A stretch of DNA of 7,303 nucleotides from Frankiales bacterium (GCA_025965735.1 JAOPWK010000302.1:1-7303), one strand, 5' to 3'; counted from the first letter of the stretch, positions 1 to 6,951 are shown. Notes: a model not told the origin generated them from the sequence alone. Numbers and translations are program-made.

Positions 1-150
1 CGGAGCCGGCAGCACCGGCTCGGCGCGCAGGGCCGCTTCAGGAACCCCGGCGGGCAGCCCGGTCGGGTCGCCCGCCGCGGCCGCCGCAGGCGCGGCCGGG
101 GCCAGCAGTGCGGACAGAAGGACCAGCGGGAGGAGGCGACGCGTCACCAC
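1..150 (-). CDS. Secreted protein of unknown function, N-terminal part only
   Basis: This open frame enters from the left edge of the window and only its first 50 codons are visible. It begins at GTG 150-148, or at the adjacent GTG 147-145; an in-frame TGA at 162-160 blocks any earlier start. The N-terminus is a textbook Sec signal peptide: a short basic stretch (Thr-Arg-Arg, residues 3-5), a hydrophobic core rich in Leu and Ala (about residues 6-22), and an Ala-X-Ala cleavage region near residues 22-25. The visible mature part is rich in Pro, Ala and Gly, as is common in exported actinobacterial proteins before the first folded domain. No lipobox cysteine is present, so a lipoprotein is unlikely. 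The product is probably exported or wall-associated; its function cannot be told from this fragment. No good ribosome binding site precedes the start, so translation may be leaderless. It is divergent from the methyltransferase gene. Confidence 0.72.
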   Translation of the reverse strand, partial: MVTRRLLPLVLLSALLAPAAPAAAAAGDPTGLPAGVPEAALRAEPVLPAP

Positions 151-158
151 AAGAGGGT

Positions 159-170
159 GTCACGCGTGAC
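159..170. promoter_or_regulatory. Perfect 12-bp palindrome in a divergent promoter region
   Basis: GTCACGCGTGAC is a perfect inverted repeat. It lies 8 bp upstream of the secreted-protein start and 28 bp upstream of the methyltransferase start, in a 48-bp gap that must hold the 5' signals of both genes. A related core (ACGCGT) recurs at 139-144, just inside the secreted-protein gene. Its size and place would suit a dimeric repressor, but no clear -10 or -35 element is visible and GC-rich DNA produces such palindromes by chance. The operator role is inference. Confidence 0.3.
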
Positions 171-198
171 GGGCGACCTGCGCTGACAGGCTGCGCGG

Positions 199-843
199 AT
201 GACCGTGCCGCTCGAGGGCTTCCACTGCGTGAAGCACGCGCTGCGGTTCGCGCCGCACCTGGTGCACGACGTGCGGGTGCGGTCGCTGGAGCAGGCCCGC
301 GCGCTGGCCGACCGGCTGGCGCCGGACGTCCTCGACGCGCTGCTGTCGCGAGCCACCGTGGCGGAGGTCGGGCACCACACAGGCGTCGAGGCGGACGGCG
401 AGGTGCCGGAGCCGGACCTGTCGGTGCTGCACGCGCGGACCGCTCCGCTGGTGCTGCTGGACGCGCCGCGCTCCCCCGGCAACGCCGGCGCGGTGGTGCG
501 GGTCGCTGCGGCGGCCGGCTGCTCCGGCGTCGCCTGCACCGGGACGCTCGACCCGTGGCACCCGACCGTCCTGCGCGGCAGCGCCGGGCTGCACTACGCC
601 CTGCCGGTGCTGCACGTCGCCGCGTCCGACGTCCGCGGCCCGGTGGTGGTGCTGGATGCCGACGGCGACCCGGCCGCGCCCCTGCCGGCGGATGCGGTCC
701 TGGTGGTGGGGAGCGAGCGCGGCGGGGTCGGCGCGGAGCTGCGAGCGCGCGCCGACGTCGTGCTCGCCCTGCCGATGCGGCCGGGCGTCAGCAGCCTCAA
801 CCTGGCGACCTCGGTGGCCGCCGCGCTCTACCGCGGGAGGTAG
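199..843 (+). CDS. SpoU/TrmH-family RNA 2'-O-ribose methyltransferase
   Basis: The 214-residue product carries the three SpoU motifs of the SPOUT knot fold. Motif 1 is Asn-Ala-Gly-Ala-Val-Val-Arg at residues 95-101, with the Asn and the Arg thought to act in catalysis. Motif 2 is GSERGG at 171-176, and motif 3 is LPMRPGVSSLNLA at 191-203; motifs 2 and 3 form the S-adenosylmethionine pocket. The family methylates ribose 2'-OH groups in tRNA or rRNA in the cytoplasm, but the target nucleotide cannot be read from the sequence. The roughly 80 residues before the catalytic domain presumably bind RNA and look like a reduced version of the usual substrate-binding domain. ATG 199 is the first start after an in-frame TGA at 184-186; no strong ribosome binding site precedes it. 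It converges on the pirin gene with one base between the stops. TrmH and RlmB-like enzymes are alternatives within the family. Confidence 0.88.
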   Translation: MTVPLEGFHCVKHALRFAPHLVHDVRVRSLEQARALADRLAPDVLDALLSRATVAEVGHHTGVEADGEVPEPDLSVLHARTAPLVLLDAPRSPGNAGAVVRVAAAAGCSGVACTGTLDPWHPTVLRGSAGLHYALPVLHVAASDVRGPVVVLDADGDPAAPLPADAVLVVGSERGGVGAELRARADVVLALPMRPGVSSLNLATSVAAALYRGR

Positions 844-844
844 C

Positions 845-1864
845 TCAGCCGGTGTGCGGCATGAGCGCACCGGCCGGGATCTGCCCGAAGCGGCCCGCCT
901 GGAAGTCCTCGACGGCCTTCTGCAGCTCCGCGCGGGTGTTCATGACGAACGGGCCGTACTGCGCGACCGGTTCGCGGATCGGCTCACCGCCGAGGACGAG
1001 CACCTCGAGCGCGGCGTGCCGGCTGTCCTGCACCTCGTCGGCGCTGAGGGTGATGCGGTCGCCGTCGCCGAGCACCGCGGTCTGGCCGGTGCGCACCGGA
1101 GCGGCTGTTGCATAGGCGCTGCCGAACGCTGTACCGACATTGCCCGCGCCGACCTTGCCGTCGCCGGACAGCACGTAGACCAGCGCGTTGAACTCCGGCT
1201 TCCACGGCAGCGACAGCGTGGCGCCGGGCGTGATGGTGGCGTGCATCAGCGTGATCGGCGTACGGGTGGAGCCGGGGCCGCGAACGACGCCGCCGTTCCC
1301 GGTCGGCAGGTCCCCGGCGATGAGGCGCAGCAGCGAGCCGGCGTCGTGCGAGGCGAGCAGTGTGACGTCGTCGCCCTCGAGGTTCTGGTACGCCGGGTCG
1401 GTCATCTTGTCCTTGGACGGCAGGTTCACCCAGAGCTGGATGCCGTGGAAGGTGCCGCCGCTCCGGACGAGCTCGACCGGGGGCGTCTCGATGTGCAGGA
1501 TGCCGCCGCCGGCGGTCATCCACTGCGTCGCGCCGTCCTTGATGAAGCCGCCGCCGCCGTGGCTGTCCTGGTGCTGGAAGGCCCCGTCCATGATGTAGGT
1601 GACCGTCTCGAAGCCGCGGTGCGGGTGCCACGAGGTGCCCTTGGGCTCGCCCGGCGCGTACTCCACCTCGCCCATCTGGTCCATCATGATGAACGGGTCG
1701 AGGTGCTTCTGGGCGATGCCCGCGAAGGCTCGGCGGACGGGGAATCCCTCGCCCTCGTAGCCCTGCGGCGCGGTGGTGACGCCGAGCACGGGACGCTCCA
1801 CGTCGCCGAGGCCGGCCTGGGGCACGCGAGCCAGGGTCAGGGTGTCTGCGGTCACGGCGGGCAT
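845..1864 (-). CDS. Pirin family protein (bicupin metalloprotein)
   Basis: A 339-residue bicupin, close in overall plan to full-length pirins. The metal-binding set of the N-terminal cupin is intact: His80 and His82 in the His-Pro-His-Arg-Gly-Phe-Glu motif, then His124 and Glu126 in Gly-Gly-Gly-Ile-Leu-His-Ile-Glu, matching His56, His58, His101 and Glu103 of human pirin. The C-terminal half ends with the pirin-type block Gly-Gly-Glu-Pro-Ile-Arg-Glu-Pro, then Gly-Pro-Phe-Val-Met-Asn. Known pirins bind Fe(II)/Fe(III); some have quercetin 2,3-dioxygenase activity, the human protein is a redox-dependent transcription cofactor, and one bacterial pirin binds the pyruvate dehydrogenase E1 subunit. 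Which role applies here is unknown. I chose ATG 1864 because GAGGAG lies six bases upstream and the family N-terminus begins there; an in-frame start at 1900 would add 12 residues through the promoter-like region. It follows argA by 52 bases. Confidence 0.93.
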   Translation of the reverse strand: MPAVTADTLTLARVPQAGLGDVERPVLGVTTAPQGYEGEGFPVRRAFAGIAQKHLDPFIMMDQMGEVEYAPGEPKGTSWHPHRGFETVTYIMDGAFQHQDSHGGGGFIKDGATQWMTAGGGILHIETPPVELVRSGGTFHGIQLWVNLPSKDKMTDPAYQNLEGDDVTLLASHDAGSLLRLIAGDLPTGNGGVVRGPGSTRTPITLMHATITPGATLSLPWKPEFNALVYVLSGDGKVGAGNVGTAFGSAYATAAPVRTGQTAVLGDGDRITLSADEVQDSRHAALEVLVLGGEPIREPVAQYGPFVMNTRAELQKAVEDFQAGRFGQIPAGALMPHTG

Positions 1865-1870
1865 GTGCGG

Positions 1871-1876
1871 CTCCTC
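1871..1876 (-). promoter_or_regulatory. Ribosome binding site of the pirin gene
   Basis: Read on the minus strand, GAGGAG lies six bases before ATG 1864. It decides the start in favour of the shorter 339-residue form over the in-frame start at 1900. Confidence 0.7.
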
Positions 1877-1880
1877 GGTC

Positions 1881-1905
1881 GTTGCGTGTGCAAGTAACAA
1901 CGCTA
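1881..1905 (-). promoter_or_regulatory. Candidate pirin promoter -10 element and overlapping operator
   Basis: On the minus strand TAGCGT (1905-1900) fits the actinobacterial TAnnnT -10 pattern. Directly downstream lies an imperfect palindrome, on the plus strand GTTGCGTGTGCAAGTAAC (1881-1898), in which six of eight positions pair around a central TG. Such a site would cover the expected transcription start, as repressor operators often do. No good -35 element is visible at the right distance. The site is also AT-richer than its surroundings. Pirin genes are often controlled by MarR- or HxlR-type regulators, but none is encoded in this window, so the regulator is unknown and the assignment is inference. 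Confidence 0.35.
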
Positions 1906-1916
1906 CCGCGTGGGAG

Positions 1917-2432
1917 TCATTCCAGGACCGCCAGCATGCGGGTGTTGCCGAGCGTGTTCGGTTTCACCCGGGCGAGGTCGAGGAACTCCGCCACCCCCTC
2001 GTCCGGCGACTGAAGCAGCTCGGCCCGCACGTCCGGGTCCAGCGCCAGCTCCTCGATCGGCGCGAAGCCGTGCCGGGCGAAGAAGGAGGTCTCGAAGGTG
2101 AGGCAGAACAGCCGGCCGACGCCGAGCTCGCGCGCGTTCTCGGCCAGCCGCTCCAGCAGCGCCGAGCCGACGCCGCGCCCCTGCGCCGCCTGGGCGACGG
2201 CCAGCGTGCGCACCTCGGCCAGGTCCTCCCACAGCACGTGCAGCGCGCCGCAGCCGACGACCTGCTCCCCGTCGACCGCGACGAAGAACTCCTGCACGTC
2301 CTCGTAGAGATTGACCATCGCCTTGGCCAGCAGCCGCCGGTCGCCGGTGTAGGAGTCGACCAGCGCGCGGATGCCGGGCACGTCGGACGTCCGCGCCCGG
2401 CGCACCTCCGCCAGCAGCGGGGACTCAGGCAC
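1917..2432 (-). CDS. argA: N-acetylglutamate synthase, short single-domain GNAT form
   Basis: A 171-residue GNAT acetyltransferase that transfers acetyl from acetyl-CoA to glutamate, the first step of arginine biosynthesis in the cytoplasm. From memory it aligns along its whole length with mycobacterial ArgA (Rv2747): the opening Val-Arg-Arg-Ala-Arg-Thr-Ser-Asp-Val-Pro (residues 10-19), CGALHVLW (61-68), the Glu-Val-Arg-Thr-Leu-Ala-Val strand (73-79), the acetyl-CoA pyrophosphate loop QGRGVG (84-89), LTFETSFFARHGF (111-123) and the closing VAEFLDLARVKPNTLGN (147-163). It lacks the amino-acid-kinase domain of classical ArgA, as expected for the short actinobacterial class. GTG 2432 fits the family N-terminus, though no good ribosome binding site precedes it. 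The start lies 8 bases inside the end of the acyl-CoA dehydrogenase gene, so translational coupling is likely. No other arginine gene is in the window. Confidence 0.9.
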   Translation of the reverse strand: MPESPLLAEVRRARTSDVPGIRALVDSYTGDRRLLAKAMVNLYEDVQEFFVAVDGEQVVGCGALHVLWEDLAEVRTLAVAQAAQGRGVGSALLERLAENARELGVGRLFCLTFETSFFARHGFAPIEELALDPDVRAELLQSPDEGVAEFLDLARVKPNTLGNTRMLAVLE

Positions 2433-3636
2433 GGGGCAGCATCCGGTCGCTGATGATGCGCCGCTGGATCTCGCTGGTCCCCTCGAAGATGGTCGTGAGG
2501 CGGGCGTCCCGCCAGTACCGCTCCACCCGCCGCTCGGTCGTGTAGCCGTTCCCGCCGTGCAGCTGCATCGCGGTGTTGGTGACCCGTACGGCCATCTCGG
2601 TCGCCAGCAGCTTCACCGACGCGGACTCCTGCTCGGCCGGCTCGCCGGAGTCGAGCAGGTGCGCGACCTGCTGCCAGAACGCGCGCGCCTGCGTGACCTG
2701 CGCCTGCATGTCGGCCAGCGCGAAGCGCAGCGCCTGGAAGTCCGCGATCGGGTGCCCGAACTGCTCGCGCTCCTGCAGGTAGGTCGTGCAGTCCTCCACC
2801 GCCGCGCGAGCGACGCCGACCGCGCGTGCTGCCGTGTGCACCCGCGCGATGTTGAGGCCGCGCTGCACGCTGGCGAACCCGCCCGCGTCGGCGTCGGCGC
2901 CCTCGTCGCCGTAGAGGCCGGTCAGCCGGTCGGCGTCCGGCACTCGCACGCCGTCCAGGTCGAGCTCCCACGTCAGGAAGCCGTGGTAGCCGATCTTGTC
3001 GATGACGTGCCCGGTCATGCCGTTCGGGAAGGTGCCGGGCTGCTTGACGACGAGGAACGGCTCGAGACCGGCCGACCGCGGCTCGCCCTCCTCCGGGTCG
3101 CGCACCCGCGCGAGCACCTCGACGAAGTCCGCGGCCAGCGCGTTGCCGGCCCAGCGCTTGCGGCCGGTCAGCACCCAGTCGTCGCCGTCGCGCACCGCCC
3201 GCGTCTGCACGCCGGCGAGGTCCGAGCCGGCGGTCGGCTCCGACAGCGCGATGGACCCGATCCACGCGCCGCGGGCGCTGCGCTGCAGCAGCTCGGCGCG
3301 GCGGTCGTCGTCGACGACCTGCGTGCCCAGGCCCTGTCCGCGGGCCAGGATGCTGGCCACGCTCAGCCAGGCGCGGGCGAGCTCCTCCGAGACCATGCAG
3401 TACTCGAAGACGCCGAGCCCCAGACCGCCCTGCTCCTCGGGGATCGTGATCCCGAACCAGCCCTTGGCGGCCAAGGCCTCGATGAGCGAGCGCGGCATCT
3501 CGCCCTTCTGCGGGTCCAGTTCGTCGGCGACGGGGAGCACCCGATCCCGGGCGAACTCCCGTGCCTCCTGCTGCAGCGCCGCCCGCTCCGGCGTGCGCCA
3601 CGGGGACAGCAGCTCGGGCAGGACGGGCTCGCGCAC
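2425..3636 (-). CDS. Acyl-CoA dehydrogenase (FAD-dependent)
   Basis: A 403-residue flavoenzyme of normal family length, which introduces an alpha,beta double bond into an acyl-CoA and passes electrons to electron-transfer flavoprotein. Both family signatures are present: ALSEPTAGSDLAG at residues 130-142, and the second at 358-377, containing Gly-Gly-Asn-Gly-Tyr. An Arg-Glu-Gln-Phe-Gly segment near residue 293 is the usual flavin-contacting region. Glu385, in Phe-Glu-Gly-Thr-Ser-Glu-Ile-Gln, sits where medium- and short-chain enzymes keep their catalytic base, so the protein should be active. Chain length or branched-chain preference cannot be read with confidence, and enzymes of amino-acid breakdown are an alternative to fatty-acid oxidation. 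GTG 3636 follows GGAGGT by four bases. It is the first gene of the leftward row with argA and pirin and is divergent from ndh. No electron-transfer flavoprotein or thiolase gene is in the window. Confidence 0.93.
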   Translation of the reverse strand: MREPVLPELLSPWRTPERAALQQEAREFARDRVLPVADELDPQKGEMPRSLIEALAAKGWFGITIPEEQGGLGLGVFEYCMVSEELARAWLSVASILARGQGLGTQVVDDDRRAELLQRSARGAWIGSIALSEPTAGSDLAGVQTRAVRDGDDWVLTGRKRWAGNALAADFVEVLARVRDPEEGEPRSAGLEPFLVVKQPGTFPNGMTGHVIDKIGYHGFLTWELDLDGVRVPDADRLTGLYGDEGADADAGGFASVQRGLNIARVHTAARAVGVARAAVEDCTTYLQEREQFGHPIADFQALRFALADMQAQVTQARAFWQQVAHLLDSGEPAEQESASVKLLATEMAVRVTNTAMQLHGGNGYTTERRVERYWRDARLTTIFEGTSEIQRRIISDRMLPRA

Positions 3637-3640
3637 AGGG

Positions 3641-3646
3641 ACCTCC
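3641..3646 (-). promoter_or_regulatory. Ribosome binding site of the acyl-CoA dehydrogenase gene
   Basis: On the minus strand GGAGGT lies four bases before GTG 3636. The spacing is a little short but the motif is strong, and it supports this GTG as the start. Confidence 0.6.
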
Positions 3647-3676
3647 GGGGCAGGGTGTGGTCAGCATCGCAGGGGC

Positions 3677-3708
3677 AGGAGGATCACCTCGAGGAGCCGC
3701 CGACGTTG
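3677..3708 (+). promoter_or_regulatory. ndh leader with two Shine-Dalgarno-like motifs and a CCTC element between them
   Basis: AGGAGG (3677-3682) and GAGGAG (3691-3696) flank CCTC (3687-3690). The CCTC can pair with GAGG on either side (3679-3682 with a four-base loop ATCA; the 3691-3694 copy directly abuts it, forming the palindrome CCTCGAGG). GAGGAG sits nine bases before an in-frame TTG (3706-3708), which would add four residues to Ndh; AGGAGG has no start at a usable distance. GGATCACCTC (3681-3690) equals the conserved end of 16S rRNA that carries the anti-Shine-Dalgarno. A role in translation control is inference. Confidence 0.3.
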
Positions 3709-3717
3709 GGACCAGTC

Positions 3718-5115
3718 ATGAGCGACAAGCACCGCGTGGTGGTCATCGGGTCCGGCTTCGGCGGCCTGTTCGCGACCAAGGCGCTGCGGCGCGCGGACGT
3801 CCAGGTGACGCTCATCGACCGCACGTCGCACCACCTGTTCCAGCCGCTGCTGTACCAGGTCGCGACCGGCATCCTGTCCGAGGGCGAGATCGCGCCGCCG
3901 ACGCGGGACATCCTGCGCCGGCAGAAGAACGCCCGCGTGCTGCTCGGCACCGTGGAGACGATCGACCTCGAGGCCAGGACGGTGACGCACACCGTCGTCG
4001 ACCGGACGACGGTGACGCCGTACGACTCGCTCGTCGTCGCGGCCGGCGCCGGGCAGTCGTACTTCGGCAACGACCACTTCGCCGAGTTCGCGCCGGGCAT
4101 GAAGTCCATCGACGACGCGCTGGAGCTGCGCGGGCGCATCTTCGGCGCGTACGAGATGGCCGAGCTCGAGGACGACCCGCTGAAGCTCGACGCGTGGCTG
4201 ACGTTCGTCGTGGTCGGCGCCGGCCCGACCGGGGTCGAGATGGCGGGCCAGATCGCCGAGCTGTCGCGCCGCACGCTGAAGGGCAACTTCCGCACCTTTG
4301 ACCCGTCGACCACCCGGGTAGTGCTGCTCGACGCCGCCGACAAGGTGCTCGGGACGTTCGGCGACGACCTGGCCGAGCACGCCAAGCACGAGCTCGAGGG
4401 CATGGGCGTGGAGGTCCAGCTGGGCGCGATGGTCGTCGACGTGGACCGGTACGGCATCGTCGTCAAGGACCGCGACGGAAGCACCCGCCGGCTCGAGTCC
4501 CGGACCAAGATCTGGGCCGCCGGAGTCGCCGCGTCCCCGCTGGGCGAGCAGCTCGCGGCGCAGTCCGGTGCCGAGCTGGACCGCAGCGGCCGCGTCCTGG
4601 TGCAGCGCGACCTGTCGCTGCCCGGCCACCCCGAGGTCTACGTCATCGGCGACATGATGGGCCTGGACCGGCTGCCCGGCGTGTCCCCCGTCGCCATCCA
4701 GGGCGCCAAGCACGTCGCCAAGCAGATCAGGGCCGAGGCGGCAGGACGCACGGAGCGCAAGGACTTCCAGTACTTCGACAAGGGCTCCATGGCCACCATC
4801 TCTCGCTTCCGCGCGGTGGCCAGCATCGGCCGGATCCACCTGCGCGGCTTCATCGCGTGGGTGGCCTGGCTCGCGCTGCACCTGCTGTACCTGACGGCGT
4901 TCAAGAACCGCTTCACCGCGCTGATGCACTGGGCGGTGAGCTTCATCGGCCGCGGGCGCGCGGAGCGGACGGCGACCTACCAGCAGGTGTTCGCACGGAC
5001 GGAGCTGATGAAGGCGCAACGGGGTTCGGTCGAGGACCGGCCGTCGATCGGCGCCACCTCTCAGCCGCTGGAGAACCTCTCCCTCGACAGCGGCTCCCAG
5101 GGTCCGCCGAGGTAG
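3718..5115 (+). CDS. ndh: Type II NADH:quinone dehydrogenase
   Basis: A 465-residue single-subunit flavoprotein that oxidises NADH and reduces membrane quinone without pumping protons. It has the two-dinucleotide-binding-domain layout: FAD Rossmann motif GSGFGG at residues 11-16, the LFQPLLYQVATG block near 40-51, the NADH motif GAGPTG at 167-172 followed by Glu174, and the second FAD contact VYVIGD at 307-312. The quinone-site region has Pro-Val-Ala-Ile-Gln (324-328). The C-terminus has a hydrophobic, Trp-rich stretch (about 377-400) and a following Phe/Met/His/Trp segment, the usual amphipathic membrane anchor, facing the cytoplasm. Length matches mycobacterial Ndh (about 460). I chose ATG 3718, the normal family start; TTG 3706 has the better ribosome binding site and would add four residues. 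The final 18 codons overlap the opposite-strand 2H gene. The polar tail after the anchor looks unconserved. Confidence 0.94.
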   Translation: MSDKHRVVVIGSGFGGLFATKALRRADVQVTLIDRTSHHLFQPLLYQVATGILSEGEIAPPTRDILRRQKNARVLLGTVETIDLEARTVTHTVVDRTTVTPYDSLVVAAGAGQSYFGNDHFAEFAPGMKSIDDALELRGRIFGAYEMAELEDDPLKLDAWLTFVVVGAGPTGVEMAGQIAELSRRTLKGNFRTFDPSTTRVVLLDAADKVLGTFGDDLAEHAKHELEGMGVEVQLGAMVVDVDRYGIVVKDRDGSTRRLESRTKIWAAGVAASPLGEQLAAQSGAELDRSGRVLVQRDLSLPGHPEVYVIGDMMGLDRLPGVSPVAIQGAKHVAKQIRAEAAGRTERKDFQYFDKGSMATISRFRAVASIGRIHLRGFIAWVAWLALHLLYLTAFKNRFTALMHWAVSFIGRGRAERTATYQQVFARTELMKAQRGSVEDRPSIGATSQPLENLSLDSGSQGPPR

Positions 5116-5564
5116 CGCCACAGCGCCAGCCCGGTGGCTGTCACGTCGTACGGCGTGAAGCTGGTCGTCAGCACGGCCAGCAGGGCCTTGGCCTGGTCGG
5201 GCGCGACCTTGTTCTGCACCGTGACGTGCGGGCTGTGCTTGGCGGCGTCCTGCGGGGTCAGCCACGGCTGCCAGCGCTCTCTCAATCCTGTGCGGACCCC
5301 GGCGAGGTCCGGCGAGTCCAGGACGTATGCCACCCCCCGCCCCAGGCTGCGCAGCCCGCTGACGCGGACCGGGAACGCCGGCCGGTCCGCGGCCTCGGCC
5401 AGGTCCCGCCGTACCTGCTCCTCCTGCTCGCCGGGCAGCGCGTGGAACAGCGTCACGTGCGCCTGCAGGTGGTTGCGCTCGCGCGGGAAGTGCGCCTCCC
5501 GCAGGGCGTCGAAGCGCTGCTGGGCGGCGTCGTCGAGCGTCAGGGTCACGATGAGCGGCTGCAC
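5061..5564 (-). CDS. 2H phosphoesterase / 2'-5' RNA ligase-like protein
   Basis: A 167-residue protein of the 2H phosphoesterase superfamily, named for two His-X-Thr motifs. Here they are HVTL at residues 36-39 and HVTV at 113-116, spaced as in the family, and together they form the two-lobed active site. Family members hydrolyse or form 2',5' or cyclic phosphodiester bonds in RNA or small nucleotides (LigT/ThpR, cyclic phosphodiesterases); the substrate here is unknown. The end carries Leu-Trp-Arg-Tyr-Leu-Gly-Gly-Pro-Trp-Glu (148-157), which I take to be a conserved closing strand. GTG 5564 is chosen because the following QPLIVTLTL is the expected first strand; GGAG lies only two bases before it, so GTG 5549 or an upstream start remains possible. 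The last 55 bases are antisense to the end of ndh. It is divergent from gltA with 96 bases between. Small cytoplasmic enzyme, apparently monocistronic. Confidence 0.85.
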   Translation of the reverse strand: MQPLIVTLTLDDAAQQRFDALREAHFPRERNHLQAHVTLFHALPGEQEEQVRRDLAEAADRPAFPVRVSGLRSLGRGVAYVLDSPDLAGVRTGLRERWQPWLTPQDAAKHSPHVTVQNKVAPDQAKALLAVLTTSFTPYDVTATGLALWRYLGGPWEPLSRERFSSG

Positions 5565-5616
5565 CGCTCCAGGGTGCGGGACCCCGGCGGGTGGCGCGAC
5601 CGCGGACGTGGGGAGG

Positions 5617-5638
5617 ATGGGTGCCGACACGCACCCGT
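5617..5638 (+). promoter_or_regulatory. Inverted repeat in the gltA leader
   Basis: GGGTGC (5619-5624) and GCACCC (5631-5636) form a perfect six-base-pair stem around the loop CGACAC, extended at the base by a T-G and an A-T pair. It ends ten bases before the gltA ribosome binding site. It may be an operator in the 96-bp divergent gap or a hairpin in the mRNA leader. No clear -10 or -35 is visible. The function is inference. Confidence 0.35.
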
Positions 5639-5647
5639 GCCTGCCCC

Positions 5648-5654
5648 GGAAGGA
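5648..5654 (+). promoter_or_regulatory. Ribosome binding site of gltA
   Basis: GGAAGGA lies six bases before ATG 5661, a good match at ideal spacing. It excludes the frame's much longer upstream opening as coding sequence. Confidence 0.75.
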
Positions 5655-5660
5655 CCACCC

Positions 5661-6929
<1,269 letters not shown>

Positions 6930-6951
6930 CCGGCACCCCAGCCGTAGGTCC

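Noticed and set aside
656..1897. A 413-codon plus-strand frame over the methyltransferase end and antisense to pirin
   Set aside because: It has biased composition (Arg, Ala, Val, Gly, His) and no motif, while both genes on this stretch are recognised in other frames.
1889..1900. Start of the pirin gene at 1900, adding 12 residues
   Set aside because: The extra residues do not resemble pirin N-termini, would cross the candidate operator, and the strong ribosome binding site serves ATG 1864.
1964..3667. A 567-codon open frame on the minus strand overlapping the acyl-CoA dehydrogenase and argA genes
   Set aside because: It is a shifted frame over two well-supported genes; the translation is dominated by Arg, Ala, Gly and Pro with no conserved motif.
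2371..3717. In-frame opening upstream of ndh that would give a 914-residue fusion protein
   Set aside because: The first 449 codons lie antisense to the acyl-CoA dehydrogenase gene and show no domain; the Ndh family starts at the ATG 3718 region.
3661..5658. A 665-codon open frame on the minus strand across ndh and the 2H gene
   Set aside because: It runs antisense to ndh, whose product has all family motifs. Its translation is rich in Arg, Gly, Ala, Val and His with no recognisable domain, as expected from the complement of GC-rich coding DNA, and it also crosses the 2H gene in another frame.
4857..5660. In-frame opening upstream of gltA that would add 268 residues
   Set aside because: It runs through the end of ndh and antisense to the 2H gene; citrate synthase begins at ATG 5661 with a good ribosome binding site six bases away.
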